The notes: generated from the letters alone by a model not told the origin. A stretch of DNA of 29,867 nt from Syntrophobacter sp. DG_60 (GCA_001304365.1 LJNA01000003.1:1-29867), one strand, 5' to 3'; numbered from the stretch's first letter, positions 8,293 to 15,403 are shown. Made by a program: numbers and translations.

Positions 8293-8541
8293 TTATCTCT
8301 CCTTCCCGTAGCAGAGTGTCAGCTTCATCGCTAACCTCTCATTTTTCCAATAGAGAACCTCCCAAACTTAATATAATGATAAATTTCTTGTGGAACATTC
8401 AGACCCGTTGCCTTTTCAAAACCCTCAAACCCAGGGGAAGAGTTTACCTCGCAAACTTGGTAATCATCATCAAAAAGAATATCTACACCAGCTATATCTA
8501 GCCCCAAAAGCTTTACAGATTCCACTGCAAGCCACTCCACC
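8293..8541 (-). pseudogene. Decayed C-terminal fragment of a RimK-type ligase
   Basis: This stretch is a partial copy of the end of the intact rimK-like gene at 9631-10593. It encodes EWLAVESVKLLGLDIAG, then the EVNSSPGFEGFEKATGLN motif, IPQEIYHYI-like sequence, and, after small deletions that break the frame, NERLAMKL and a YGKER stop matching NERLAMKLAIYYGKEG. It breaks off sharply at 8541 on its 5' side, so the N-terminal three quarters of the ligase are absent. It lies downstream of the GspC-like gene. The 8134-8292 stretch beyond it contains the cold-shock leader and a short Lys/Glu-rich frame I cannot assign. Confidence 0.75.
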
Positions 8542-8555
8542 TTGTATGATACTCT

Positions 8556-8987
8556 TTAGGGCTTTCTAGCTACCCCACTTTTGTTTTCCATCCCTACTTC
8601 GTATACACCATTCCCTGATTTAAACTTAACTATTTCTTTATATAAATCTATGTCCACTATCTTATATCCGCTTACTTCCTCTTCCAGGGTATACCATTTT
8701 GGAATCTCTTTACCGTCACCTGGGGCAATGATTAGTGCCCGAAGGACATCTTTTTGCTTCCACAAGCCAATCACCATTGGTAAGGTTACATTGGAAGGAT
8801 TACTTTGGTCTTCCTCTTTTATTTCTTGACGCAGTGGAGAAAATAGATTCTTTTGAATAATTAGGTCGTATTGACCCTCTGAAATAAGCTCCTCTTTTAT
8901 TTCCTTATGGGGCTGATCGCTCCAAATAGGCGTTATCCATATTAAAATTATAAAAATCTTTAAGGATATCAAGCTTTTTTTAACCAT
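8556..8987 (-). CDS. Secreted/periplasmic protein with a GspC-like homology region
   Basis: A 143-residue protein with an N-terminal signal or membrane anchor (SLISLKIFIILIWITPIWSD). The mature part starts with YDLIIQKNLFSPLRQE, a motif like the RNLF segment preceding GspC homology regions. It then has a beta-rich ~80-residue domain (VIGLWKQKDVLRALII ... YTLEEEVSGYKIVDIDLYKEIVKFKSGNGVYEV) with the order of a GspC/PilP HR domain. GspC links the inner and outer membrane parts of type II secretion; no other secretion gene is in the window, so a stand-alone adaptor role is possible. It is the last gene of the leftward sigma-54 unit, 38 bases after the UPF0316 gene. Confidence 0.6.
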   Translation of the reverse strand: MVKKSLISLKIFIILIWITPIWSDQPHKEIKEELISEGQYDLIIQKNLFSPLRQEIKEEDQSNPSNVTLPMVIGLWKQKDVLRALIIAPGDGKEIPKWYTLEEEVSGYKIVDIDLYKEIVKFKSGNGVYEVGMENKSGVARKP

Positions 8988-9025
8988 TGTTATCCCGGTC
9001 TCCTTTTTTCCTCTAATTTATACTG

Positions 9026-9628
9026 TTACTTTTGTTTTCGCTGCATTCTAAATAATCTCAGATATTTTCTCGTATCAGGGTATGTTCTCAATGGGAACAC
9101 CCCATTCTTTACAAATCTAACCTCTTCTACTGAGTAAAATGCTTTCGGATTAAATCTTTTAATGGTTTCAATGACACCTTCTAGATCACTGCGGTTTACA
9201 ATAGTGTAAATAACATTTACTTGCCCGGTAGCACCTTGAGCATCAACACTTGTAACTCCATAATTTGCAGATCTAAGAAATTTTATTAACTCAGATGCAT
9301 CTTTTTTAGTAATAATTCGAATGAGCAATATGCCCATTGCTAATTTTTCCTCTACATATATCCCAACAAAAGTTCCTGTAGCATAGCCACCAGCATAAGC
9401 AACATAACAGGCAACATTGGTTAGATTTCGCATAATTTGTCCAATGGCAAGAAGCCAAATTAATATTTCAAAAAACCCAAGCAACGGGGCAAGGAATTTT
9501 TTGTTTCTAGAAACAAAAATGATGCGTATTGTCCCTATGGTAACGTCACAAATTCGCGCCAAAAAAATAAGAAGCGGTAGAATAATCCAGGTAAACATTT
9601 CCGAACTAAAAAATGAGATCTCGTTCAT
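9026..9628 (-). CDS. UPF0316 / DUF2179-type membrane protein
   Basis: A 200-residue protein. The first ~95 residues contain three hydrophobic segments with the family signature DVTIGTIRIIFVSRNKKFLAP. GFFEILIWLLAIGQIM and AYAGGYATGTFVGIYVEEKL follow. The C-terminal ~85 residues form the soluble DUF2179 domain (ANYGVTSVDAQGATGQVNVIYTIVNRSDLEGVI), a ferredoxin-like fold common on YitT-type proteins. Function is unknown for the family. The ATG lies two bases beyond the RimK ligase stop, with GAGGG inside the end of that gene, so translation is coupled. Confidence 0.87.
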   Translation of the reverse strand: MNEISFFSSEMFTWIILPLLIFLARICDVTIGTIRIIFVSRNKKFLAPLLGFFEILIWLLAIGQIMRNLTNVACYVAYAGGYATGTFVGIYVEEKLAMGILLIRIITKKDASELIKFLRSANYGVTSVDAQGATGQVNVIYTIVNRSDLEGVIETIKRFNPKAFYSVEEVRFVKNGVFPLRTYPDTRKYLRLFRMQRKQK

Positions 9629-9630
9629 TC

Positions 9631-10593
9631 TTATCCCTCTTTTCCATAGTAAATTGCTAGCTTCATTGCTAATCTCTCATTCTTCAAGTTTCTCCCAAGG
9701 GAACCTCCCAAACGAACCCTAATATAATGATAAATTTCTTGTGGAATATTCAGACCCGTTGCCTTTTCAAAACCTTCAAACCCGGGGGAAGAGTTTACCT
9801 CGCAAACTTTGTAATCATCACCATAAAAAAGAATATCTATACCAGCTATATCCAATCCCAAAAGTTTTGCAGATTCCACTGCAAGCCACTCCACTGCAGG
9901 ATTCAGATTAAAGAGCGCAACTGTTCCTCCCGCAGAAAAGCCGGCTTTGAACCTCCCTTCTCTGGCACTCCTTATCATTGCCCCAATAGCCCTTCCACCT
10001 ACAACCAGGACTCGAATATCCTTTCCCTTACTGGATAAAACGAACTCCTGAATGATTACATTAACTTTGGGATCTTTTGAAACCTCTATGAGGTCTGAAA
10101 CGTCTTCCAGGCAGGTTCTGTTATCGCAAAGAAAAACTCCCTTTCCTTGAGAGCCTGAAACAGTCTTTATTATCAATGGATAGGCGAATTCCTTCTCAAC
10201 AAAATCAAGGTCTAAGGGAAACTTAGCCAGCATGGTTTTAGGAATTGGGATATTATTTGCGGCAAGGATTTGCAGGGTTGCCAGTTTATCTCTGGCAGTT
10301 TCTATGCTCTGGCTGGAATTTAGGGCAAAAACACCCAATCTCTCAAGATGTCGTATCACCGCTAAAGCAAAATATGTTGTGCCCGCACCCATTCTGGGAA
10401 TCAAACAGTTCGGTAAATTGACTGGAGTGCTGTTGTGAAGGATGCTCTTTCGCCCTTCCTTTGTAACAATAATATCGAAATCTTCAGGTGCAACCATCTG
10501 AAGTTCAATGCCCATTTTTTTTGCTTCTTCCTGAAAACGCCGATTCTCATAGGAATCAAAATTCTCTTCCTTTGCAATAATCCAGGTTTTCAT
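9631..10593 (-). CDS. RimK-type ATP-grasp ligase (C-terminal amino-acid ligase)
   Basis: A ~320-residue ATP-grasp enzyme. Visible are the pre-ATP-grasp domain (ALNSSQSIETARDKLATLQIL), the lysine-containing IIKTVSGSQGKGVFLCDN nucleotide loop, VIIQEFVLSSKGKDIRVLVVGG, and GRFKAGFSAGGTVALF. The metal-binding end EVNSSPGFEGFEKATGLNIP is the signature of RimK itself, which adds Glu to the C-terminus of ribosomal protein S6; LysX/ArgX lack it. The reaction is therefore probably ATP-dependent ligation of Glu (or another amino acid) to a C-terminal carboxylate. The ATG at 10593 has GGAGG eleven bases upstream; an alternative ATG at 10611 abuts the stop of the preceding gene and adds six residues. A truncated second copy lies at 8293-8541. 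No rpsF is nearby, which argues for another substrate. Confidence 0.88.
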   Translation of the reverse strand: MKTWIIAKEENFDSYENRRFQEEAKKMGIELQMVAPEDFDIIVTKEGRKSILHNSTPVNLPNCLIPRMGAGTTYFALAVIRHLERLGVFALNSSQSIETARDKLATLQILAANNIPIPKTMLAKFPLDLDFVEKEFAYPLIIKTVSGSQGKGVFLCDNRTCLEDVSDLIEVSKDPKVNVIIQEFVLSSKGKDIRVLVVGGRAIGAMIRSAREGRFKAGFSAGGTVALFNLNPAVEWLAVESAKLLGLDIAGIDILFYGDDYKVCEVNSSPGFEGFEKATGLNIPQEIYHYIRVRLGGSLGRNLKNERLAMKLAIYYGKEG

Positions 10594-10611
10594 AATCTTT
10601 TGTTCCTCCAT

Positions 10612-12552
10612 TTAGGATCCGGTTTTCTCCATAAGTTTTAACCTTTGTTCAGCGGCTTGCAGAATCATGTGCAACATCTTCACATACGAGATTCCCGCAA
10701 TTTTTGCCATCTTTGCAAGATGGCCATCCCAGCACCATCCAGGATTGGGATTTACCTCAAGAAGCTTCGGATTGCCTTTTGAATCAAGCCTCCAATCAAA
10801 TCGGCAATAATCTCTGCACTCCAGCCTCTCAAATAACTTCAAACAGCATCCCACAATAAACTTCTCCGTATCCTCTGGTAACTGGGCAGGAATAGACTCG
10901 ATGTTCCAGTAAGGTGATTCTGGAAGCCACTTAGCCTCATATCCACATATTCTAGGAAGTTCTGGTGGAAGTATCGAGTAGTCTTCCTCGATAATAGGTA
11001 AGGTTGTGTAAGATTCAGGGGGATTTCCTATTATTCCTACGCTTAAGTCTTCTCCTGTGAGAAATTCCTCAACAAGAATGGGTTTATCATAGCCAAATTT
11101 CTCTCTGATTTCTGAAATGGCATTGACAAGTTCCTCAATACTGTTTGCCACGCTCCTCTGGGTTATTCCAAAACTGGAATCACCAAAGTTGGGCTTTACA
11201 ATAACAGGAAATCCAAAGGGGAGTTCAAAGGTTTTATCTTCTGGCTTGATAAAGAAGGCTTCAGGCACGGGAATCCCTATCTCGTTTGCAATTCCACGCA
11301 CAAGTGATTTGTCATAGCAGTAAGCAAGACACTGAGGTCCAGAACCTGTATATGGGATACCGAGCAATTCCAGCAGGGAAGGTATATGAAGCTCTTTTCC
11401 GGCATCGTTGTTGTAACCTTCATCGCATAGATTAAAGACAAGGTCTACTTTGGTTTTTATTTTTACCAAGTCATGGAAGAGGCTATCGTGATTATTAAGA
11501 TAAGTAACCCTATAGCCCTTCAGTTCCCTTAATGCACTTTTCAGTTGATCAATGGTATAGAAGTCATCGTCATCAAAGACGCATAATGGCTTCAAGGGAT
11601 CGGGTTTGGTGGGGTCACCTAAGATCAAAACTATATTCTTCATTAACTCTTTTTTCCTCTTGAGCGGTGTCCATTCTTTCCTGACAACGGCGGTTACCAT
11701 GATGCGTTTCTCCATCATTCCCAAATCCTGATTCCGCTGGGAATCAGGGGATATTTCTCCGTGAAAAGTAATGTCGCTGAAGCCCGCTGTTTTTAGAAAT
11801 TCGCCCAGATTCTCACGGGTGTAAAGTCTCTCTGCATAAAATTGGTCTGCAATAATACCTTTTTCCACATGGGCAATCACCTCTCGTGAGATTAGACGCT
11901 GTTTGTCCAGTGAAAGGGAACGCTCTCGACAGACAAAATGCTTTTTGTCTATCCATTCCCAGGATCTGGACTGGAAGTGTTCCTTTAAGTATTCACCATC
12001 AGCAACATCAATAAGAAGCCGTCCCCAGGGCTTCATAACCCTGAAAACCTCTTTTAGAACCCTCATGTCATCCTGAATGGTTTCAAAATAGCCAAAACTG
12101 TTTCCCAGGATCATAACCACATCAAAGGTATCAGGTGGATACGGAAGTTTTCTGGCATCTCCTTCTCTAAATTTAACATTCAGACCTTCCTTTTTGGCCT
12201 GTGCCTTCGCCTTTTGAATCAGGTAGTGCGAGCGATCCAAACCCTCAATATTTTGAAACCCCCGCCTCGTCAGTTCAAGGGAATGCCGTCCCTGTCCGCA
12301 GCATAAATCCAAAATTTTATCTTCTGATGACAGCCTGAAGATTCCTGAGAATAAGTCAACTTCCTTCCTGGTAATGCGTTCATCATCTACAACATCTGCA
12401 TCTGTTTTCAAGTACATGGAATTGAATATACGTCGCCACCAATCGGGCTGCACATGCTCCTCTAAGTGGAGCACAGGCCCAAGAAGTTTGGTGCCTCCCT
12501 TAGTGGCTCTTCTCCTTTGCAGGGGTCGGTCGTTAGATATTTCTCCCTTCAT
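10612..12552 (-). CDS. Fusion: class I SAM methyltransferase + D-Ala-D-Ala-ligase-type ATP-grasp
   Basis: A 646-residue two-domain enzyme. Residues ~40-295 are a Rossmann methyltransferase: motif I is LDLCCGQGRH at 81-90, the acidic end of strand 2 is at D106, and motif IV region is FDVVMILGNSFGYF. Residues 304-640 are a Ddl-like ligase: LGDPTKPDPLKPLCVFDDDD, FNLCDEGYNNDAGKELHIPSLLELLGIPYTGS split over the N-lobe, VIVKPNFGDSSFG, LVEEFLTGEDLSVGI, and the metal ligands in RFDWRLDSKG and LLEVNPNPGW. Met304 (base 11643) has a GAGG-like site upstream and could start the ligase alone. The pair suggests methylation and amide-bond formation on one product. It heads the leftward operon, 49 bases after a sigma-54 promoter, and its stop touches the RimK gene. 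Confidence 0.88.
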   Translation of the reverse strand: MKGEISNDRPLQRRRATKGGTKLLGPVLHLEEHVQPDWWRRIFNSMYLKTDADVVDDERITRKEVDLFSGIFRLSSEDKILDLCCGQGRHSLELTRRGFQNIEGLDRSHYLIQKAKAQAKKEGLNVKFREGDARKLPYPPDTFDVVMILGNSFGYFETIQDDMRVLKEVFRVMKPWGRLLIDVADGEYLKEHFQSRSWEWIDKKHFVCRERSLSLDKQRLISREVIAHVEKGIIADQFYAERLYTRENLGEFLKTAGFSDITFHGEISPDSQRNQDLGMMEKRIMVTAVVRKEWTPLKRKKELMKNIVLILGDPTKPDPLKPLCVFDDDDFYTIDQLKSALRELKGYRVTYLNNHDSLFHDLVKIKTKVDLVFNLCDEGYNNDAGKELHIPSLLELLGIPYTGSGPQCLAYCYDKSLVRGIANEIGIPVPEAFFIKPEDKTFELPFGFPVIVKPNFGDSSFGITQRSVANSIEELVNAISEIREKFGYDKPILVEEFLTGEDLSVGIIGNPPESYTTLPIIEEDYSILPPELPRICGYEAKWLPESPYWNIESIPAQLPEDTEKFIVGCCLKLFERLECRDYCRFDWRLDSKGNPKLLEVNPNPGWCWDGHLAKMAKIAGISYVKMLHMILQAAEQRLKLMEKTGS

Positions 12553-12600
12553 AGTCTCTTATCCTCTTTTATGCCAAATAGATATTTTGGAAATTAAATG

Positions 12601-12616
12601 AGCAAATTTTATGCCA
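12601..12616 (-). promoter_or_regulatory. Sigma-54 (-24/-12) promoter of the ATP-grasp operon
   Basis: The minus strand reads TGGCATAAAATTTGCT, with exactly ten bases between the GG and GC doublets, matching the TGGCAC-N5-TTGCW consensus. Transcription should start near 12590, giving a leader of about 38 bases before the ATG at 12552. Confidence 0.77.
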
Positions 12617-12677
12617 GTAAGCAGAACATACCATAATTGCTAAAAATATCTTTATAAAGAGAAGGAGTGGGAAGATA

Positions 12678-12693
12678 AATTCTCATTTTGATA
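12678..12693 (-). promoter_or_regulatory. Candidate upstream activator site, leftward copy
   Basis: The minus strand reads TATCAAAATGAGAATT, identical over 16 bases to 14122-14137. It ends 61 bases before the -24 element of the leftward sigma-54 promoter (about -103 to -88 from the start), the normal range for an NtrC-type enhancer site. Confidence 0.55.
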
Positions 12694-12740
12694 AAGAAGG
12701 GAGCAACAAGAAGTTTATTTTGAGAAATATAGGCAGTAGC

Positions 12741-14078
12741 TTATTCTGTATGCTTTAGCTTGCGATAAAAAGTAGCAAGGCCGATACCTAAAATCCTGGC
12801 AGCCGAAACCTTATCCCCTTTGGTATAAAGGAGTGTCTTTCTAATGGCTTCTCTTTCAATTTCTTCAATACTGGAGCCAATAGGCATTAAGATTAAGTCA
12901 GGAGGAGTTTGAGTTAGGCGAAGCTTTGGGGGAAGCTCGGTAAGCTGGATATAAGGGCCTTTAGCTAAAATGACCGCTCTTTCCATAACATTCTTTAGCT
13001 CCCTTATATTGCCTGGCCACTGGTAAGATGTAAGAACTTTTTCTACTTCTAGCGTAAAACCCCTTATATCTTTGCTATTCTCTTTAGCAAAATGCTGTAA
13101 AAAATATTGAGCCAAAAGAGGAATATCTTCTACCCTTTCTCTTAAAGGTGGCATCTCTATAGTAAACACATTAAGACGGTAATATAAATCTTGCCTAAAA
13201 CTTCCAGCATTCACCAGCTCATCTAGGTTACGATTGGTGGCGGCAATGACTCGCACATCTACCTTGATGGCTTTATCCCCGCCCACTCGCTCAAATTCCC
13301 CTGTTTCCAGAACCCTAAGTAGTTTTACCTGCATAGGTGGAGACATTTCTCCTATTTCATCCAGAAATAAGGTCCCTAGGTGGGCCATTTCAAAACGCCC
13401 CTTGCGCTGAAAGAAAGCTCCTGTAAAGGCCCCTTTTTCATGACCAAATAGCTCTGATTCTAAAAGGGATTCTGCCAAGGCGCCGCAGTTTACTTTTACC
13501 AAAGGCTTGCCTATGCGAGGGCTTAGACTATGAATGGCCTCTGCTACCAGTTCCTTACCTATACCGCTCTCGCCTGCAATTAGTACGGTACTCCGGGTAG
13601 GTGCAACTTGCCGAATCTGATCCACTACCTTCTGAAAAAGATGGCTTGTACCAATAAGCTTAACCTTGGTGTAATTTTCTAAGGCCCTTTTTAGACGAAT
13701 ATTTTCGGCCACAAGTCTTTTGTTCTCTAATGCTCGAGCAACCGCCTTTTTAAATTCTAAATGTTTAAGCGGGGTAACTAAGAAATCAGAGGCCCCGTTT
13801 TTGATGGCACTAATAGCATCTTTTAAGTCAGCCTCGCCAGAGATAAGGATGATAGATAGAGAGTTATCTTGCTTTAACAAGATATCTAAAAATTCCAGGC
13901 CATTGCCTTTTGGCAGCCTGTGGCCTACAATAGCCAAATCAACCTCTCTCTGTTTAACAATCTCTATGGCCTTTTTATGAGAAGGAGCTGCAAATAGAAT
14001 GTGCCCCCCTTTTTGGAGGCAATTAACCACTTCCTTTCTGGTTTCTTCCTCCAGGCTGACCAGCAAAATTGTACTCAT
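12741..14078 (-). CDS. NtrC-family sigma-54 activator with a degenerate receiver domain
   Basis: A 445-residue REC-AAA+-HTH protein. AAA+ motifs are intact: Walker A GESGIGKE at 169-176, GAFTGA at 216-221 (sigma-54 contact), Walker B GTLFLDEIGE, sensor VRVIAATNRNL, and arginine-finger region FRQDLYYRLN. The C-terminal Fis-like helix-turn-helix is KVSAARILGIGLATFYRKL. The receiver (1-118) keeps its fold but has lost the catalytic set. The acidic pair is Ser8-Leu9, the phosphoacceptor position is Gly52 (DLAIVGHRLP), and the conserved Lys is Thr102. It therefore cannot be switched by ordinary Asp phosphorylation; a ligand, a partner protein or constitutive activity is more likely. It lies between two divergent sigma-54 promoters, its probable targets. 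Its own promoter is unclear and no good ribosome site precedes the ATG. Confidence 0.93.
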   Translation of the reverse strand: MSTILLVSLEEETRKEVVNCLQKGGHILFAAPSHKKAIEIVKQREVDLAIVGHRLPKGNGLEFLDILLKQDNSLSIILISGEADLKDAISAIKNGASDFLVTPLKHLEFKKAVARALENKRLVAENIRLKRALENYTKVKLIGTSHLFQKVVDQIRQVAPTRSTVLIAGESGIGKELVAEAIHSLSPRIGKPLVKVNCGALAESLLESELFGHEKGAFTGAFFQRKGRFEMAHLGTLFLDEIGEMSPPMQVKLLRVLETGEFERVGGDKAIKVDVRVIAATNRNLDELVNAGSFRQDLYYRLNVFTIEMPPLRERVEDIPLLAQYFLQHFAKENSKDIRGFTLEVEKVLTSYQWPGNIRELKNVMERAVILAKGPYIQLTELPPKLRLTQTPPDLILMPIGSSIEEIEREAIRKTLLYTKGDKVSAARILGIGLATFYRKLKHTE

Positions 14079-14121
14079 AGTAAATTAATTAGCACATCTA
14101 AACTCCATTGTCTACTGGCTC

Positions 14122-14137
14122 TATCAAAATGAGAATT
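14122..14137 (+). promoter_or_regulatory. Candidate upstream activator site, rightward copy
   Basis: TATCAAAATGAGAATT, identical to the minus-strand copy at 12693-12678. It ends 52 bases before the -24 element of the rightward promoter (about -94 to -79). The spacing differs from the leftward copy by nine bases, close to one helical turn, so both face the polymerase on the same side. Confidence 0.55.
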
Positions 14138-14189
14138 ATTGTTCCTTCATTGATCATAAATAAGGCAAAAATCGCTATAAATCAAAGAT

Positions 14190-14205
14190 TGGCATATTTC
14201 TTGCT
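14190..14205 (+). promoter_or_regulatory. Sigma-54 (-24/-12) promoter of the small-protein operon
   Basis: TGGCATATTTCTTGCT has the GG/GC doublets exactly ten bases apart and both consensus blocks (TGGCA, TTGCT). The predicted start is near 14216, about 31 bases before the lipoprotein ATG, with AGGAGG between. Confidence 0.8.
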
Positions 14206-14246
14206 GAATAAAAAAAGAGACTTCTAGGAAAGGAGGTAAGATAAGG

Positions 14247-14516
14247 ATGAAAAGGTACTTAGTATGCCTTATTTTAATGTTTATGTGCGTAGCAATGGTA
14301 ATGGTAGGGTGCAAAAAGAAAGCGGAGGCACCAGAAGAATCGTTGCTAAGGGATCATTCTTTTATGGTGGCTCAGGTAAGTGAGATGCCTGCTCAGGAGC
14401 AAGCCATAGAGCAACCAGCCGAGGAAGAAGAACAACAAGGGAATGAGGAAGAAGAGTACCAGCAAGAGCAGGAAGAGAGTGAACAGGAAGAAGAACAAGT
14501 ACTGGAGGGATGTTAG
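14247..14516 (+). CDS. Small acidic lipoprotein
   Basis: An 89-residue protein with a lipoprotein signal (MKRYLVCLILMFMCVAMVMV, then the lipobox VMVGC) and a KKK stretch just after the lipidated Cys. The mature part is highly acidic: of the last ~40 residues most are Glu or Gln (EEEEQQGNEEEEYQQEQEE), ending LEGC with a second Cys. It is likely anchored to the outer membrane or facing the periplasm, and intrinsically disordered. No family is recognised. It is first in the rightward sigma-54 unit, with AGGAGG nine bases before the ATG. The acidic tail could bind cations or a basic partner such as the Lys-rich peptide encoded downstream; that is conjecture. Confidence 0.75.
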   Translation: MKRYLVCLILMFMCVAMVMVGCKKKAEAPEESLLRDHSFMVAQVSEMPAQEQAIEQPAEEEEQQGNEEEEYQQEQEESEQEEEQVLEGC

Positions 14517-14584
14517 ATTAATAGCAAACTAGAGGGAGGTCACTTTGACAGAGTTGGCTTTCCCCAAAATTTTAAGGAGGTGAA

Positions 14585-14947
14585 ATGGATATGCGGAAAA
14601 AGCTATGGATGGTTATGGTTTGTCTAGGTTTAATTCTTGGTCTTGTGGCAGTCTCTCAAGCTGGTAGGTATAAGAAGGAAACCATTTGTCAAGCTCAAGA
14701 AGCCCTTAAGACCCTCGGTTACTATCAGGGTGAGATTACGGGAACCTTGGATGCTAGCACGACAGAAGCCATAAAGGCTTTTCAAAAGGAAAAGGGCCTT
14801 ATAGTGGATGGTATGCCCGGACCAAAGACTAGAAAAGCCTTAAAGGCGGCATTGGAAGAGAAAAAAGCTAAAGAGGCTCAACCTACTGAAGAACAACCAA
14901 CTGCACAACCAGAATCAACTGAGAAGCCAACCGAAAAGGCAGAGTAA
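14585..14947 (+). CDS. Secreted peptidoglycan-binding (PG_binding_1) protein
   Basis: A 120-residue protein with a signal peptide (KKLWMVMVCLGLILGLVAVSQA) and one PG_binding_1 domain at ~32-90: ICQAQEALKTLGYYQGEITG, LDASTTEAIKAFQKEKGL, VDGMPGPKTRKAL. The C-terminal ~30 residues are a low-complexity Thr/Glu/Pro/Gln tail ending PTEKPTEKAE. It should sit in the periplasm on the cell wall. AAGGAGGTGA abuts the ATG at 14585; a second ATG at 14591 is better spaced. The domain usually targets a partner enzyme to peptidoglycan, but here there is none in the chain. The C-terminal Glu would suit a RimK-type ligase before export. Confidence 0.85.
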   Translation: MDMRKKLWMVMVCLGLILGLVAVSQAGRYKKETICQAQEALKTLGYYQGEITGTLDASTTEAIKAFQKEKGLIVDGMPGPKTRKALKAALEEKKAKEAQPTEEQPTAQPESTEKPTEKAE

Positions 14948-14989
14948 GCAAGAATGAGTGGTAAAACGGACAAAGGGGAGGTGAAAGAA

Positions 14990-15040
14990 ATGAAGAAGCC
15001 TAAGCCTAAACCAGGACCAAAACCCCCAGAAGCCGAATGA
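14990..15040 (+). CDS. 16-residue Lys/Pro-rich peptide
   Basis: A tiny frame encoding MKKPKPKPGPKPPEAE, preceded by GGGGAGGTG seven bases before the ATG, one of the strongest ribosome sites in the window. An in-frame ATG at 14954 would give a 28-residue form, but it has no ribosome site. The peptide is strongly basic, made of alternating Lys-Pro, and ends in an acidic EAE, the same C-terminal Ala-Glu as the preceding PG-binding protein. It lies in the rightward sigma-54 unit, 42 bases after that gene. It may be a precursor or substrate of the ATP-grasp ligases, or a DNA/RNA- or lipoprotein-binding peptide. Translation is inferred, not proven. Confidence 0.5.
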   Translation: MKKPKPKPGPKPPEAE

Positions 15041-15058
15041 AGGCAAGTAGAGCAAGCA

Positions 15059-15086
15059 GGGGAGCTGTCTCACAAGACGGCTCCCC
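15059..15086 (+). other. Strong RNA hairpin between the peptide and the LysW-like gene
   Basis: GGGGAGCTGTCT (15059-15070), loop CACA, AGACGGCTCCCC (15075-15086): a 12-pair stem with one G-U. It has no T run after it, so it is more likely a processing, stability or attenuation element within the operon than an intrinsic terminator. Confidence 0.6.
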
Positions 15087-15157
15087 CAAAACCGGTTAAT
15101 AAGGGAACAATGGCAGCAACAAGCGCTTTTTTTAGAAATTTTAAGGAGGAAAGAGAT

Positions 15158-15343
15158 ATGCCTAAATCAGCAAAGTGCCCGGAATGCGGGGCCAAGGTGA
15201 CCATCGATGAATACATTGAAGAAGGAGAAATGGTATTTTGTGAGGAATGCGGAGTGGGCTTAAAAGTAACCTCATTAAGACCTATAAGACTAGAGGTAGA
15301 GGAGGAAGAAAAAACAAATGAGGGGATAGAAGATACTTATTAG
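15158..15343 (+). CDS. LysW-like zinc-ribbon protein (amino-group carrier family)
   Basis: A 61-residue protein starting MPKSAKCPECGAKVTIDEYI. Two CxxC pairs (KCPECGA, FCEECGV) form a zinc ribbon. The spacing, the EEGEMVFCEECG middle and the SLRPIRLEVEEEE segment match LysW, the carrier protein whose C-terminal Glu holds the substrate in Thermus lysine/arginine synthesis. The canonical EDWGE end is missing: the chain ends NEGIEDTY, with Tyr last. It therefore either uses another attachment point, is processed, or is not a carrier. AAGGAGG eight bases before 15158 fixes the start; a longer frame from 15110 has no ribosome site. RimK-family ligases are the known partners of LysW, and one is encoded in the facing operon. 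Confidence 0.8.
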   Translation: MPKSAKCPECGAKVTIDEYIEEGEMVFCEECGVGLKVTSLRPIRLEVEEEEKTNEGIEDTY

Positions 15344-15403
15344 GGGAAAATATATTATTTAGTTAAGGCCATTCCCCCAATTAGATGAAAGAGGGGGAGA
15401 AGT

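Noticed and set aside
9631..10593. Assignment of the ligase as LysX or ArgX because of the LysW-like gene
   Set aside because: The EVNxSPGxEGxEKxTG end is that of RimK, and no lysine or arginine biosynthesis genes are nearby.
14545..14583. 13-codon TTG frame with GGGAGGT upstream, ending one base before the PG-binding gene
   Set aside because: Non-ATG start and no distinctive composition; could be a coupling leader but nothing supports it beyond position.
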